Below are positions 10,801 through 18,858 of a DNA stretch of 37,591 nt, piece after piece (position 1 is the first letter of the stretch; each line of letters opens with the position of its first letter). Source of the stretch: Desulfobulbus alkaliphilus. GTDB taxonomy: Bacteria > Desulfobacterota > Desulfobulbia > Desulfobulbales > Desulfobulbaceae. The notes beneath the pieces are model-generated. The model was not told where the DNA came from and did not search any database. It worked only from the letters and a program-made list of their open reading frames with translations. The translations under genes were made by a program, and so were the position numbers. Location: contig NZ_JAFFQC010000034.1 of assembly GCF_016918545.1 (NCBI RefSeq), forward strand, positions 1 to 37,591. The letters run 5' to 3'.

Positions 10801-11221
10801 CTGGTTTGTTTTTGCCGCCAGCGAGCGCTGGCGGGAAGACAACAGCGAGCATGAACATTATGCCGATTCAGGGGGCAAATCAGGGGGGCAGAAGGAAAAA
10901 CTCGCCTACACGGTGCTGGCCGCCAGCCTGGCGTATCAGTTTGGCCTGGAATGGGGGGCGGTGCGCTCGCGCTCCTTCCGCTTCGTGGTGATCGACGAGG
11001 CCTTTGGCCGCGGTTCCGACGAATCAGCCCAGTATGGACTGGAGCTTTTCAAGCAACTCAATCTGCAGCTGCTGATCGTCACCCCACTGCAGAAGATCCA
11101 TATCATCGAACCTTTTGTAGCCGGAGTCGGCTTTGTCCACAATGAGGACGGCCGTCATTCCGTCCTGCGTACTCTCAGCATCGAGGAATATCGCGCCGAG
11201 AAGCAACGGGTACAGGGATGA
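7856..11221 (+). CDS. jetC: Wadjet SMC-like ATPase JetC
   Basis: This 1121-aa SMC/MukB-type ATPase is the motor of Wadjet. It has Walker [10 protein letters not shown] at 49-57 and long coiled-coil arms (about 270-480 and 630-930) rich in Glu, Gln, Arg and Leu. A non-coiled middle, around [20 protein letters not shown] and the following 150 residues, corresponds to the hinge region. The C-terminal head has the ABC signature [20 protein letters not shown] and Walker [17 protein letters not shown] chose ATG 7856 (GGGAGA just upstream, overlapping the jetB stop) over the longer open frame from 7769, which lies entirely inside jetB. All ATPase motifs are intact. Confidence 0.92.
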   Translation: MAEPRLLEFLTDDQLAGFRLQRLEVFNWGTFDGRVWTLRLGGRNSLLTGDIGSGKSTLVDAVTTLLVPSHRVAYNKAAGADSRERDLRSYVLGHYKSERQETLGSVKPVALRGLNSYSVLLGVFFNAGYNKTVTLAQVFWMKDANAQPARLYASCERDLTIAADFSGFGSEMVGLRKQLRARSIELFDSFPPYCAWFRRRFGIDNEQALDLFHQTVSLKSVGNLTHFVRSHMLEPFDVAPRIQALIGHFEDLNRAHAAVLKAKRQVEMLTPLVADCGQHQELILATDNLRACRDALRPWFATLKLDLLDKRLSILEEELHRHRVAIEGLQEQRRNQQEQERELRRSIAENGGDRIESIGLEIGRQEDLLSRRKQKAARYEELVRALGEHPPATSEDFLRQRADAERLRESTEQSEVRVQNELNETGVFFAQGRQDHEQLQAEIKGLKARLSNIDEKQIAMRRSLCSALHVPEEEMPFAGELLQVREDERDWEGAIERLLHGFGLSLLVPDRWYAQVAEWVDRTHLRGRLVYFRVREKVRGELPSLHPDSLVKKLLVKPDSPFFEWIEREISHRFDLACCATQDQFRRETRAITLAGQIKAPGDRHEKDDRHRLDDRSRYVLGWSNAEKIRVLEEKANRQQKNLAELAARISTLQQEQLTLKERLSILSKLGEYNHFLELDWQPVAIAIARLETEKRALEAASDLLQTLTAQLTALEKALRETEHQLDQRKDKHSKTEQKISVAEELQRQARDHATALPEDAANRFTMLEGMRNEALGDQVLTIESCDNREREMRDWLQTRIDAESRKLARLSEKIIRAMTEYKQEYDLETRDVDVNLAAGPEYRSMLAQLQADDLPRFENRFKELLNENTIREVANFQSQLARERETIKERIARINESLTQIDYNPGRYISLEAQMNLDADIRAFQAELRACTEGALTGSEEAQYSEAKFLQVKRIIERFRGREGYTDLDRRWTAKVTDVRNWFVFAASERWREDNSEHEHYADSGGKSGGQKEKLAYTVLAASLAYQFGLEWGAVRSRSFRFVVIDEAFGRGSDESAQYGLELFKQLNLQLLIVTPLQKIHIIEPFVAGVGFVHNEDGRHSVLRTLSIEEYRAEKQRVQG

Positions 11222-12393
11222 GATGGACAACCCCGGATGATATTAAAAACCAGGTGCGGAAGCTGTGGAATCGCGGCTTGCTGCTGACCTCCCTCTGCGG
11301 CGGCGAGGAAATCTTCCCTCGTCGGTTCCCACTCAAAGGGCCTGATTCCCGGGAGCTGAGCGAACGGTTCCCGGAGGTGCGCGACTGGATCGGCCAATTG
11401 GCCGCGGCCGCCGGCTGTTACCGGATTGTCTGGCGCAGGATCAACCATCGTGTCCTGGGGAGCAATGACCTCCCAGCGGCGATCTGGATCGATACCTTGG
11501 AGGATGCCCTGGGACTGATCAATAAACGCCGGCCAGCGGAACAGTTCACCGCCCTGGTCGCCCTGACCACGGCACGGCAGCCGCAACTGCTCGCCTGGCT
11601 GGCAAAACGCCCCTTGCGTGCCTTGGAGTTGGCTGAAGACTGGCCACGGCTGCTGGCGTTTACCCTCTGGATGCGCCAACACCCCCGTCCGGGGCTGTAT
11701 CTGCGCCAGGTTGACCTGCCCGGGGTGCATACCAAGCTGATTGAAGGATACCGGGGTGTCCTGACGGAACTGCTTGACCTTGTCCTGCCGGCGGAGGCCA
11801 TTGAGACGGACAGCACCGGCATCGGTGGTTTTTATCGCCGTTATGGTTTTTCGGAGAAACCAGCCAGGGTTCGCTTTCGCCTGCTGGATCCGAGCAAAAA
11901 TCTGCTGCCCCCTGGGCTAGGTCAGGATATCACCGTAACCCAGACCTCCTTCGCCCACCTGGAATTACCCGTTACCAAGGTGTTCATCACCGAAAATGAA
12001 ATCAACTTTCTGGCTTTTCCCGATGTCCCCGATGCCATGGTGATTTTTGGGGCTGGATACGGTTTCCAACATCTCGCCGCCGCCACCTGGCTGCAGACCA
12101 GGGCAATCTACTATTGGGGGGATATCGATACCCACGGCTTTGCTATTCTCAACCAGTTCCGAGGATTTTTTCCCCACAGCCTGTCCTTCCTCATGGATCG
12201 GCAAACACTCCTGGAGCACCGGCCGTTATGGGGCTTTGAAGCCCAGCCTGAAAGCGGTAACCTTACCTGTCTGCGCACAGAGGAACAGAGCCTTTACGAT
12301 CAATTGCGCCGGAATCACTGGGGGGAGCATATTCGCCTCGAGCAGGAACGGATCGGCTTTGCTTATGTACTTGATGCCTTGCGGTCATTGTGA
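11218..12393 (+). CDS. jetD: Wadjet nuclease subunit JetD (DUF3322-DUF2220)
   Basis: This 391-aa protein overlaps jetC by ATGA. Its N-terminal half is DUF3322-like (arm region) and its C-terminal half is the DUF2220 TOPRIM-like nuclease domain. The expected acidic motifs are present: Glu in [13 protein letters not shown] and the paired Asp in [11 protein letters not shown]. In Wadjet this subunit, as a dimer, cuts the extruded plasmid. With jetABC intact upstream, the system looks functional as written. An AT-rich hairpin 44 bp after the stop could end the transcript. Confidence 0.9.
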   Translation: MRWTTPDDIKNQVRKLWNRGLLLTSLCGGEEIFPRRFPLKGPDSRELSERFPEVRDWIGQLAAAAGCYRIVWRRINHRVLGSNDLPAAIWIDTLEDALGLINKRRPAEQFTALVALTTARQPQLLAWLAKRPLRALELAEDWPRLLAFTLWMRQHPRPGLYLRQVDLPGVHTKLIEGYRGVLTELLDLVLPAEAIETDSTGIGGFYRRYGFSEKPARVRFRLLDPSKNLLPPGLGQDITVTQTSFAHLELPVTKVFITENEINFLAFPDVPDAMVIFGAGYGFQHLAAATWLQTRAIYYWGDIDTHGFAILNQFRGFFPHSLSFLMDRQTLLEHRPLWGFEAQPESGNLTCLRTEEQSLYDQLRRNHWGEHIRLEQERIGFAYVLDALRSL

Positions 12394-12436
12394 GGAAACC
12401 CTTTTAACCATAACATCACTTGAAAACAGGGACAAA

Positions 12437-12476
12437 ATTGTCTCGATAAAAAATAAGTCCATTTTTTATCGACAAT
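12437..12476. terminator. AT-rich hairpin after the Wadjet operon
   Basis: The stem CGATAAAAAAT / ATTTTTTATCG (11 bp, 6-nt loop) is extended by ATTGT / ACAAT on the outside. The stem has an A-tract on one side and a T-tract on the other, so it could act as a weak terminator in either direction or as a binding site. It is the only such structure between jetD and the next MITE. Confidence 0.45.
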
Positions 12477-12563
12477 ATGGTAACCAATCACCTCGTTTTC
12501 CGGGACAGGGACACTCCCGCGGCAAGACCAGAGTGCAGCCCAACACGGCTTCCCTGCTCCAGC

Positions 12564-12781
12564 CCTGAATCCGTGACGGCTGGACTCTTGTTTCGGTTAT
12601 ATCTTTCTGTAATCATTTTATAATTGCAGCGGAATCCTTGACAATGCCTTTCACCAGCCGCCCTTCGGGGCATCCGTCCGCACGCCATCTTCATTGCCCG
12701 TAACCGTCCGATAAAGTACACTTTAATCGAACGGCCACGGACAACGAAGTTGACGCACGGACAAACGCTCACGGATTCAGG
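12564..12781 (+). repeat. MITE copy 3 (long form, 218 bp)
   Basis: It has the same 13-bp terminal inverted repeats as the other copies, the CCGCCCTTCGGGGC hairpin, and a right-hand palindrome with arms 12676-12717 and 12720-12762. Flanks CCAGC and CCATC match at four of five positions, consistent with an aged target duplication. The element ends 31 bp before the aspS start, so any promoter for the aspS-gat genes must lie in it or upstream of it. Confidence 0.92.
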
Positions 12782-12812
12782 CCATCGTTAAACAACAACA
12801 GGCGGAAAAGCT

Positions 12813-14933
12813 ATGCCAGATATCAATCGCTCTTCGTGCGGAGACCTCCGCTCGACCCACGTGGGCCGCGAGGTACGCCTTGCCGGCTGGGTGGATGCTC
12901 TCCGGGATCATGGGGATGTCCAGTTCATCCACCTGCGGGATCGTTCAGGGGTCGTGCAGGTGGTTTTCAGTCCCGAGGTCAGCCCCGCCGGGGCCTGTGA
13001 GTTGTCCCGGTCCCTCAAAAACGAGTTCTGTGTCGAGATACGGGGCACCGTGGCCACCCGCGCCCAGGGCACGGAAAATCCCCACATCGAAACAGGAACC
13101 ATCGAGCTCATGGCCCGGGAACTGACCATCCTCAGCCGCGCCGCGACCCTCCCTTTTCCCGTGTCGGAAAAGGCCATGGTCGCCGATGGTGGCCACAAAC
13201 GGGCTGAAACCGTTGCCGAAGACCTCAGGCTCCAGTACCGCTACCTGGATCTGCGCCGCCCCGCCATGCAGGACAACCTGGGCAGACGCTACCGCATCAT
13301 CAAGACCGCCCGGGACTATCTCGACGAACAGGGCTTCATCGAGGTGGAAACCCCCATGCTCACCAAGAGCACCCCGGAGGGGGCGCGGGACTATCTGGTG
13401 CCAAGCCGCCACTTCCCGAGGAAATTTTACGCCCTGCCCCAGTCTCCCCAGCTGTTCAAGCAACTGCTGATGGTGGCTGGTTTTGAACGCTACTTCCAGG
13501 TGGTGCGCTGTTTCCGGGATGAAGATCTCCGCCCCAACCGCCAACCTGAATTCACCCAACTGGACCTGGAAGCCTCTTTTCTCGATGAAACCTCCATCCG
13601 CGATCTCACCGAGGAAATGGTCTGGCGCATGTTTCGCGTGGGGGGCATCGAGCTGCCGCGCCCCTTTCCCCTCATGACCTATCAGACAGCCATGGACGGA
13701 TACGGCACGGATCGCCCGGACCTGCGCTTCGGCCTGCAATGCATCGAGGCAACGGATATCTTCCAGCACACCGGCTACAGTATCTTCAAGCAGATCCTCC
13801 AGCGGGGCGGGTCCATCAAGGGCATCAATGTGCGCGGACAATCAGAACAGCTCAGTAAAAACGTGCTCCAGAACGAATACGCCAAAGAGATTGTGCCCTC
13901 CTTCGGCGCCAAGGGCATGACCTGGATGCGGGTCATGGACGGAGATCTTGACTCCAACATTGTCCAGTTTTTCAGTGACCAGGAAAAACAGGCCATCATC
14001 GAACGTTTCGATGCGCGCGGCGGCGATGTTCTCCTGCTGATTGCCGATCCATCCTACGACACAGTGGTCTCCGCCCTGGGACAGTTGCGGCTCCATCTGG
14101 GCCATCGCCTGGGATTGATTTCTCCGGCGAGCTTCTGCCCCGTATGGGTAACCGATTTTCCGCTCTTTACAGCCACCGAGGAAGGTGTCACCTCGAGCCA
14201 TCACCCCTTTACCGCTCCCGATCGACACGATTTTGACCCCACCGATGACCAGGGACTGCTCAGGCTGCGTTCCCGTGCCTATGATCTGGTGGTCAACGGA
14301 GAAGAATTGGGCGGCGGCAGTATCCGCATCCACGACAAGGAACTGCAGCTCAAGGTCTTCCGCGCCCTCGGCCTTGCCGATGATGATATTGACAACAAGT
14401 TCGGTTTTTTTCTTCAGGCCCTCGACTACGGCGCGCCACCCCACGGCGGACTGGCCCTGGGCCTGGACCGGGTAGTGGCCATGGTCCTGGGTACCACCTC
14501 CATCCGGGAGGTCACGGCCTTTCCTAAAAACCGCAGTGCCTTTTGTCCGCTCACCCAGGCTCCAGCCGATGTTTCCCAGGAGCAGTTGCGGGAACTTGAT
14601 CTGCTGGGCATGGCAGCAGCCGGGACGGTACCGGGCATGGAAGAGGACCAGAAACCCATTGATACCCTCTCATGGGTGGCGCGCATCGGCCTGCGGGATG
14701 AGGAGAGACCTGTTGTCAATGAGGCGGTGGAGGAAGCCGTTCAGCTGGCCGGGTTGATGCAGCGTGCGGCCGGAAACGAAGAACCTGTCTTTACCCCGGT
14801 GACACTCAATAACCGTATGCGGCCACCGGAGCCGGCCCGCATCTGTCCTTTTGCCGAAAACGGGGAGATGTACCGGAATGCCCCATCCGTCAAAGGGGAC
14901 TTCTTCAAAGTTGCCGGTGTGCTGGACCAGTGA
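12813..14933 (+). CDS. aspS: aspartyl-tRNA synthetase fused to GatC
   Basis: This 706-aa fusion has two parts. Residues 1 to about 600 are a bacterial-type AspRS: an OB-fold anticodon domain, class II motif 2 (FRDEDLRPNRQPEFTQLD, from 234), a GAD-type insertion in the middle, and motif 3 GLALGLDR at 546-553. Residues about 614-706 are GatC, ending with NAPSVKGDFFKVAGVLD, the family's typical close. His33 sits where non-discriminating AspRS enzymes carry His and discriminating ones such as E. coli carry Leu. This suggests it also charges tRNA-Asn with Asp, feeding the amidotransferase encoded just downstream. The fusion would tether the charging enzyme to GatAB in a permanent transamidosome. 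The Shine-Dalgarno (GGCGGA) is modest. Confidence 0.9.
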   Translation: MPDINRSSCGDLRSTHVGREVRLAGWVDALRDHGDVQFIHLRDRSGVVQVVFSPEVSPAGACELSRSLKNEFCVEIRGTVATRAQGTENPHIETGTIELMARELTILSRAATLPFPVSEKAMVADGGHKRAETVAEDLRLQYRYLDLRRPAMQDNLGRRYRIIKTARDYLDEQGFIEVETPMLTKSTPEGARDYLVPSRHFPRKFYALPQSPQLFKQLLMVAGFERYFQVVRCFRDEDLRPNRQPEFTQLDLEASFLDETSIRDLTEEMVWRMFRVGGIELPRPFPLMTYQTAMDGYGTDRPDLRFGLQCIEATDIFQHTGYSIFKQILQRGGSIKGINVRGQSEQLSKNVLQNEYAKEIVPSFGAKGMTWMRVMDGDLDSNIVQFFSDQEKQAIIERFDARGGDVLLLIADPSYDTVVSALGQLRLHLGHRLGLISPASFCPVWVTDFPLFTATEEGVTSSHHPFTAPDRHDFDPTDDQGLLRLRSRAYDLVVNGEELGGGSIRIHDKELQLKVFRALGLADDDIDNKFGFFLQALDYGAPPHGGLALGLDRVVAMVLGTTSIREVTAFPKNRSAFCPLTQAPADVSQEQLRELDLLGMAAAGTVPGMEEDQKPIDTLSWVARIGLRDEERPVVNEAVEEAVQLAGLMQRAAGNEEPVFTPVTLNNRMRPPEPARICPFAENGEMYRNAPSVKGDFFKVAGVLDQ

Positions 14934-15017
14934 CCACCCGCCACAACCGGAAAGTCGGCGCCACGCCGCCGCAGTGATCCACTTCAGCCGCACCCCGTCA
15001 AATCCTGGAGGAAAGGT

Positions 15018-16238
15018 ATGCAATCGGAAGTCTTTGCCCATGTAAACCCGTCACCGGACGCAGGTACCGGCCAAGGAAGCCTTGCCGGTAAACGGGTGGG
15101 TGTGCAGTCTCTGTTCAGTGTGCGGGGATGGCCGTGCACAGGCGGCTCCAAGGCACTGGATGGTTTCCAGCCCCTGGAGGATGCCACCGTGGTCCGGCTG
15201 CTCAAGGAGGCAGGGGCCGTATTCATGGGCAATACCCATGTCAGTGAACTGGGGCTGGGAATAGCTGAGGACACCTCCGCCCAGGCGGTGGCCGAAGGCC
15301 AGGTGGATGTGGCCCTGATGCTGGACACCCTTGGCGAGGCCCGAACCGCCGCGGCCCGGGCTGGCCTGTACGGGTTCAAACCCGGTTGGGGCAGGATTTC
15401 TCGCTTCGGGCTCATGGGTCTTGCCCCTTCCATGGAGTGCATCGCTCTTCTGGCCGCCGCCCCCGAGGATCTTTCCCGGGTCTATGCAGCCATCGCCCAT
15501 GTCGACGAGCGTGACCCTTCCATGGTGGAGGCGCAATCACCATCGATACCGGAAGGAGGAGCGCCCCCCAGGAAGGTCCGCAGAGCCGGCTTCAACCCCG
15601 AGCTGGTTGCCCGGCTTACCCCCGGAGAACAAAAGGCTTTCTCCCGGGCCATGCTCCAACTGGAGCAGGCCGGCCTGACCCCGGTCGAAGTCTCCCTGCC
15701 GGACTGGGATCTTTTTGCACCGACCCATCAGGTAATCACTGCGGTGGAGGCCTCATCGAGTTGCGGCAAATACGACGGCGTCCGTTTCGGCCACCGGGCC
15801 TCGGGAGCAAAAAACTGGAATGAAATGTACCTGCAAACCCGAAAGGAGGCCTTTGGTCTGCTCCTGAAAACCTTTCTTTTTCAGGGGGCCTATTTTCAGT
15901 TCGAAAACTACCAGGCCTTTGAGGATGCCTGTCGGGTTCGCGGCCGACTGATCCGGATGAGCGAGCAACTCTTTGCCGATCTGGAGGTGCTGGCATTGCC
16001 CACCCTGCAGGATGGGCGGGATGCGACCGCGGTCAGGGACATCGCCTCCCTGTACCAGGCGTTTACCCTGACCCTGACGGCCAATGTCACCGGCCAGCCG
16101 GCGGTCACGATTCCCGGTTGCCTGCGTACCAATGGGCACCAGGATATCGGCTTGCAGCTCATGGGGCCACAGGGCAGCGAGACAGCCCTGCTGGCGCTGG
16201 CGCAACAGATATCGGTGCAAACGGAGGAGGTGGCATGA
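15018..16238 (+). CDS. GatA-like protein lacking the amidase catalytic triad
   Basis: This 406-aa protein aligns along most of GatA: EDATVVRLLKEAGAVFMGNT, GLYGFKPGWGRISRFGLMG, VEASSSCGKYDGVRFGHRA, and a normal C-terminal third. Normal GatA is about 485 aa and uses a Lys/cis-Ser/Ser triad. Here the Lys position is Gln30 (RVGVQSLF instead of the usual xxAIKDNI). The glycine-serine loop holding the cis-Ser is deleted between residues 84 and 93. The nucleophile Ser position is Glu108 (LDTLGEAR instead of SDTGGSIR). The N-terminal helices are also shortened. The gene is in frame throughout, has a strong GGAGG site, and overlaps gatB by ATGA, so it looks expressed. It probably cannot hydrolyse glutamine; a structural or regulatory role is likely. 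Confidence 0.85.
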   Translation: MQSEVFAHVNPSPDAGTGQGSLAGKRVGVQSLFSVRGWPCTGGSKALDGFQPLEDATVVRLLKEAGAVFMGNTHVSELGLGIAEDTSAQAVAEGQVDVALMLDTLGEARTAAARAGLYGFKPGWGRISRFGLMGLAPSMECIALLAAAPEDLSRVYAAIAHVDERDPSMVEAQSPSIPEGGAPPRKVRRAGFNPELVARLTPGEQKAFSRAMLQLEQAGLTPVEVSLPDWDLFAPTHQVITAVEASSSCGKYDGVRFGHRASGAKNWNEMYLQTRKEAFGLLLKTFLFQGAYFQFENYQAFEDACRVRGRLIRMSEQLFADLEVLALPTLQDGRDATAVRDIASLYQAFTLTLTANVTGQPAVTIPGCLRTNGHQDIGLQLMGPQGSETALLALAQQISVQTEEVA

Positions 16239-17671
16239 CCCCCACAATGCAAGCGGTTATCGGATTGGAGATTCACGTTCAACTCGACTGTGCCACCAAA
16301 TTGTTCTGTTCCTGTCCCAACCGGCCGGGGGATGATCCCAATAGGAATACCTGCCCCACCTGCCTCTGGCTGCCGGGCAATCTGCCCCGATTCAGCATGG
16401 AAGCTCTGGAAAAAGCCACCCTGGCCTGCCTGGCACTGAACTGCCAGGTGCAACAGGAGAGCGCCTTTGACCAGAAAGTGTATTATTACCCGGATCTTCC
16501 CAAAGGTTACCAGCTCTCCCAATTCCACCGGCCATTGGCACGACACGGCTGGCTCGATATTGTCCGCGAGGATGGCACCCCGCAACGCGTGCGCATCCAC
16601 AAAATCCACATGGAAGAGGATGTCGCCCGCCTGGTGCATGAAAAAGAAGGGAGAACAACCGTGAGTTTGGTGGACTTCAACCGGGCCGGCACGCCACTGG
16701 TGGAGATCGTCACCGAACCGGATCTGCACAGTCCCGCGGATGCCATGGAGTTTCTCCGTCTGCTCAGGATGCACCTGCGCCACGCCCATTGTTCCTCGTG
16801 CAGCATGGAACAGGGCACCATGCGGGTCGATGCCAACATTTCCGTTCGCCCCCTGGGCAGCGACGAACTCAATGCCAAGGTCGAAATTAAAAACATGAAT
16901 TCGATCCGGCATGTCGGCGATGCCATTGCCCATGAGACGACCCGACAGGAAACCGCTGTCAGAACCGGGGAGCCCATCGTCACCCACACCCGGCTTTGGG
17001 ATCCGGATGCCCGCATCACCACCCCCATGCGGGGAAAATTCGCCGGCCCCTGTGTTCCCGACCCTTCCGTGCCGCCCATCGTCATAAGCGAGGAATGGTT
17101 GAAGGAGAGAATCCGCTGTCTGCCGGAGATGCCCGGCATCAAGACGGAGCGGTTCATCAACAGCCATGGTCTGACGCGGGAGGAAGCGCTGCAGATGAGT
17201 TCCGAGCGGGAAATCGGCCACTATTTCGAGGCTGTGCTGGCACAGCAGGCCCCTCCTCGTCTGGCGGCCCAGTGGATTGCCACCCAGTTGCTGCCTCTGC
17301 TGAAGGAACGGGGAGAATTCCCAGAGCGAATTTCCCCGGAGCCGGCTCGGTTTGCCGGTCTCCTGCGCATGCTGGACCAGGAAGAAATCAATGCCAATGC
17401 CGCTCGGGAGGTGTTACGTCAACTGCTGGACAGCACGGCCTCCGCGGCAGACATCGTGGCCGAGGGCGGTTATCGTCAGATTTCCGGAACCGATGAGCTT
17501 GAATCCCTGGTGGCGCGGGTGATTGCGGAGCACCCGACGGCAGCCGACAGTTTCCGCCAGGGAACCGCCAAGGCCATGGGGTTTCTCATGGGCAAGGCCA
17601 TGCAGGCCTCGGGAGGCAAGGCCAATCCCCGCCTGCTTAAGGAACTCATGGAGCGGACCTTGACCAGATGA
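16235..17671 (+). CDS. gatB: Asp-tRNA(Asn)/Glu-tRNA(Gln) amidotransferase subunit B
   Basis: GatB activates the misacylated aspartyl or glutamyl group on tRNA with ATP and transfers ammonia. This 478-aa protein has the GLEIHVQL opening, the four-cysteine zinc site (Cys25, 27, 40, 43), YPDLPKGYQ (85-93), HMEEDVARL, FNRAGTPLVEIVTEPD and RVDANISVRP. The C-terminal half carries the helical and YqeY-like tail domains ending in QASGGKANPRLLKELM. I chose ATG 16235, with GGAGG upstream and the ATGA overlap with the gatA-like stop; the frame is open further upstream only inside that gene. All motifs I can check are intact, in contrast to its partner. Confidence 0.93.
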   Translation: MTPTMQAVIGLEIHVQLDCATKLFCSCPNRPGDDPNRNTCPTCLWLPGNLPRFSMEALEKATLACLALNCQVQQESAFDQKVYYYPDLPKGYQLSQFHRPLARHGWLDIVREDGTPQRVRIHKIHMEEDVARLVHEKEGRTTVSLVDFNRAGTPLVEIVTEPDLHSPADAMEFLRLLRMHLRHAHCSSCSMEQGTMRVDANISVRPLGSDELNAKVEIKNMNSIRHVGDAIAHETTRQETAVRTGEPIVTHTRLWDPDARITTPMRGKFAGPCVPDPSVPPIVISEEWLKERIRCLPEMPGIKTERFINSHGLTREEALQMSSEREIGHYFEAVLAQQAPPRLAAQWIATQLLPLLKERGEFPERISPEPARFAGLLRMLDQEEINANAAREVLRQLLDSTASAADIVAEGGYRQISGTDELESLVARVIAEHPTAADSFRQGTAKAMGFLMGKAMQASGGKANPRLLKELMERTLTR

Positions 17672-17675
17672 TCGT

Positions 17676-17740
17676 AAGCGATCCCAGGCAGCCCATCTTT
17701 GCACGGACGAACTGCCCGCATAGAGGGGGGGCTATAGCGG
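17676..17740 (+). repeat. second palindrome family, left part only
   Basis: AAGCGATCCCAGG, then CATCTTTGCACGGACG and a CTGCCCGCATAG..CTATAGCGG hairpin, match the first 60 bp of the complete copy at 25395-25498. The right half is replaced at 17741 by the right end of a MITE. It begins 4 bp after the gatB stop. Confidence 0.75.
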
Positions 17741-17741
17741 C

Positions 17742-17797
17742 ATCGAACGGTCACACACAACGAAGCTGACGCACGGACGAACGCTCACGGATTCAGG
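17742..17797 (+). repeat. MITE right-end fragment (copy 4)
   Basis: It runs from ATCGAACGGTCACA to the terminal TCACGGATTCAGG, that is the last 56 bp of the long MITE. It is joined directly to a half copy of the other palindrome family. The junction suggests deletion between two neighbouring elements. Confidence 0.8.
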
Positions 17798-17848
17798 TCT
17801 TTGCAACCGGTTGCCCTCGGGGTCTGCTCCCTTCAGGTCTGGCCGGGC

Positions 17849-18628
17849 TTACCGGCCTTGCCAGACCGCGGGGCGTTTTTCCCTGAAAGCGGTCACTCCC
17901 TCCCTGGCATCCTCGGTGGTGCATAAACGGACAAACACCTCGTTCATGTACTCAACGGCCTTGTAATACTCGACATCCGCCGCCGAATAGAAAGCCTTTT
18001 TGGCAATCTGCATGGCAAGGGGACTCTTGGCGGCCAGGGCTTGGGCCCAGTTTCTCGCTTCCCGCTCCAACTCCTCATCGGGAACCACCCGATTGATCAG
18101 TCCCATACGTTCCGCTTCACCGGCCGGTACAAGATCTCCGGAAAAAAGCATCTCCAGCGCCTTTTTCCTGCCAATGGATTTTGCAACTGGCAGCACCGGA
18201 CCGATGCAGTTGAGTCCGATGTTGATCGCGGTCAATCCGATGCGGGCCTTTTCTCCGGCAATGGCCAGATCAGCGGCGGCGACCAGGCCGGCACCGTTGG
18301 CGGCAGCCACGCCATGCACCTGGGCAATCACCGGCTTGCTTATTTTACTGATGGTCACCAGTGGGTTGATCATGCACTCGATCCATGTTCGCAATTCCTG
18401 CACCGACTTACCCTCCATGGCGCTGATATCGATTCCGGCACAGAACGCCTTGCCCGAACCTTTAAGCAAGACGACTCTGACCTTGGGATCGTCGTCAACC
18501 TCGAGAAAAGCCTTGTTCAACTCGTCGGCCAATGCAACAGTAAGGGTATTGAGCTGGTTGGGGCGGTTCAGGGTGATCTCCGCCACAAAATCATTGCCAA
18601 TCGTCACTTCAATATTCGCGTATGCCAT
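17849..18628 (-). CDS. crotonase-superfamily protein (enoyl-CoA hydratase/isomerase-like)
   Basis: This 259-aa protein has the crotonase fold. ITLNRPNQLNTLT comes near the start. The oxyanion-hole segment GKAFCAGIDISAMEG is at 60-73, and HGVAAANGAGLVAAADLAIA leads into AGEKARIG. Aligned on AGEKA, the two glutamates that act in enoyl-CoA hydratase are replaced, by Gly114 and Ala134. It therefore should not hydrate enoyl-CoA in the usual way; an isomerase, thioesterase or other acyl-CoA role is possible. I chose ATG 18628 because GGGAGG lies just upstream; a longer frame runs on to 18853 but passes through a MITE end and a transposase relic. No neighbour points to a pathway. Confidence 0.82.
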   Translation of the reverse strand: MAYANIEVTIGNDFVAEITLNRPNQLNTLTVALADELNKAFLEVDDDPKVRVVLLKGSGKAFCAGIDISAMEGKSVQELRTWIECMINPLVTISKISKPVIAQVHGVAAANGAGLVAAADLAIAGEKARIGLTAINIGLNCIGPVLPVAKSIGRKKALEMLFSGDLVPAGEAERMGLINRVVPDEELEREARNWAQALAAKSPLAMQIAKKAFYSAADVEYYKAVEYMNEVFVRLCTTEDAREGVTAFREKRPAVWQGR

Positions 18629-18654
18629 GTTGTATTCCTCCCTGTTGATTGATG

Positions 18655-18681
18655 CCTGAATCCGTGACGGCTGGACGCTCG
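18655..18681 (+). repeat. MITE left-end fragment (copy 5a)
   Basis: CCTGAATCCGTGACGGCTGG plus ACGCTC matches the first 26 bp of the MITE. The following sequence is not MITE but a transposase-like relic. The position, 27 bp upstream of the crotonase gene start, may matter for its promoter. Confidence 0.7.
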
Positions 18682-18689
18682 ACCGCCCC

Positions 18690-18853
18690 AGCCACCTCTC
18701 TGCCATTGACTGGAGTGCCCATCGGACCGTATCCCCGCTGACCAGCTCGTGCAAACCCAGCAACTCCGGGTTGCCCCTGTCCAACCACAATGAAGCGATG
18801 TGGCCATACCGGCGCTGACCGGCAAGGATCGACATGAGCAGCGCTCCCAACAC
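18690..18853 (-). pseudogene. possible transposase N-terminal relic
   Basis: On the minus strand a frame opens with MLGALLMSILAGQRRYGHI, continues through LGLHELVSGDTVRWALQSM, and is cut off by the MITE end at 18681. The pattern LLxxILAGxxRYxHI...ELVSxDTVRxAL resembles the start of some bacterial transposases; I cannot name the family with confidence. Only about 55 residues remain. It is bracketed by a MITE left end and a full MITE, so it may derive from the parent element, or from an unrelated insertion sequence hit by MITEs. Confidence 0.4.
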
Positions 18854-18858
18854 ATCAG

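Noticed and set aside
12945-13841. Long antisense frames over aspS, jetA, jetC and gatB
   Set aside because: They mirror well-supported genes in GC-rich DNA where stop codons are rare; none shows a recognisable domain or ribosome site.
15230-15340. Missing GatA catalytic loop explained by a local frameshift
   Set aside because: The GatA alignment resumes in the same frame on both sides, and I could not find a coding trace of the Gly-Ser loop in the other frames of this stretch.
17849-18853. A 334-aa version of the crotonase protein with an extra N-terminal region
   Set aside because: The extension reads through a MITE end and a transposase-like relic, while an ATG with a strong GGAGG site at 18628 begins the family-like sequence.
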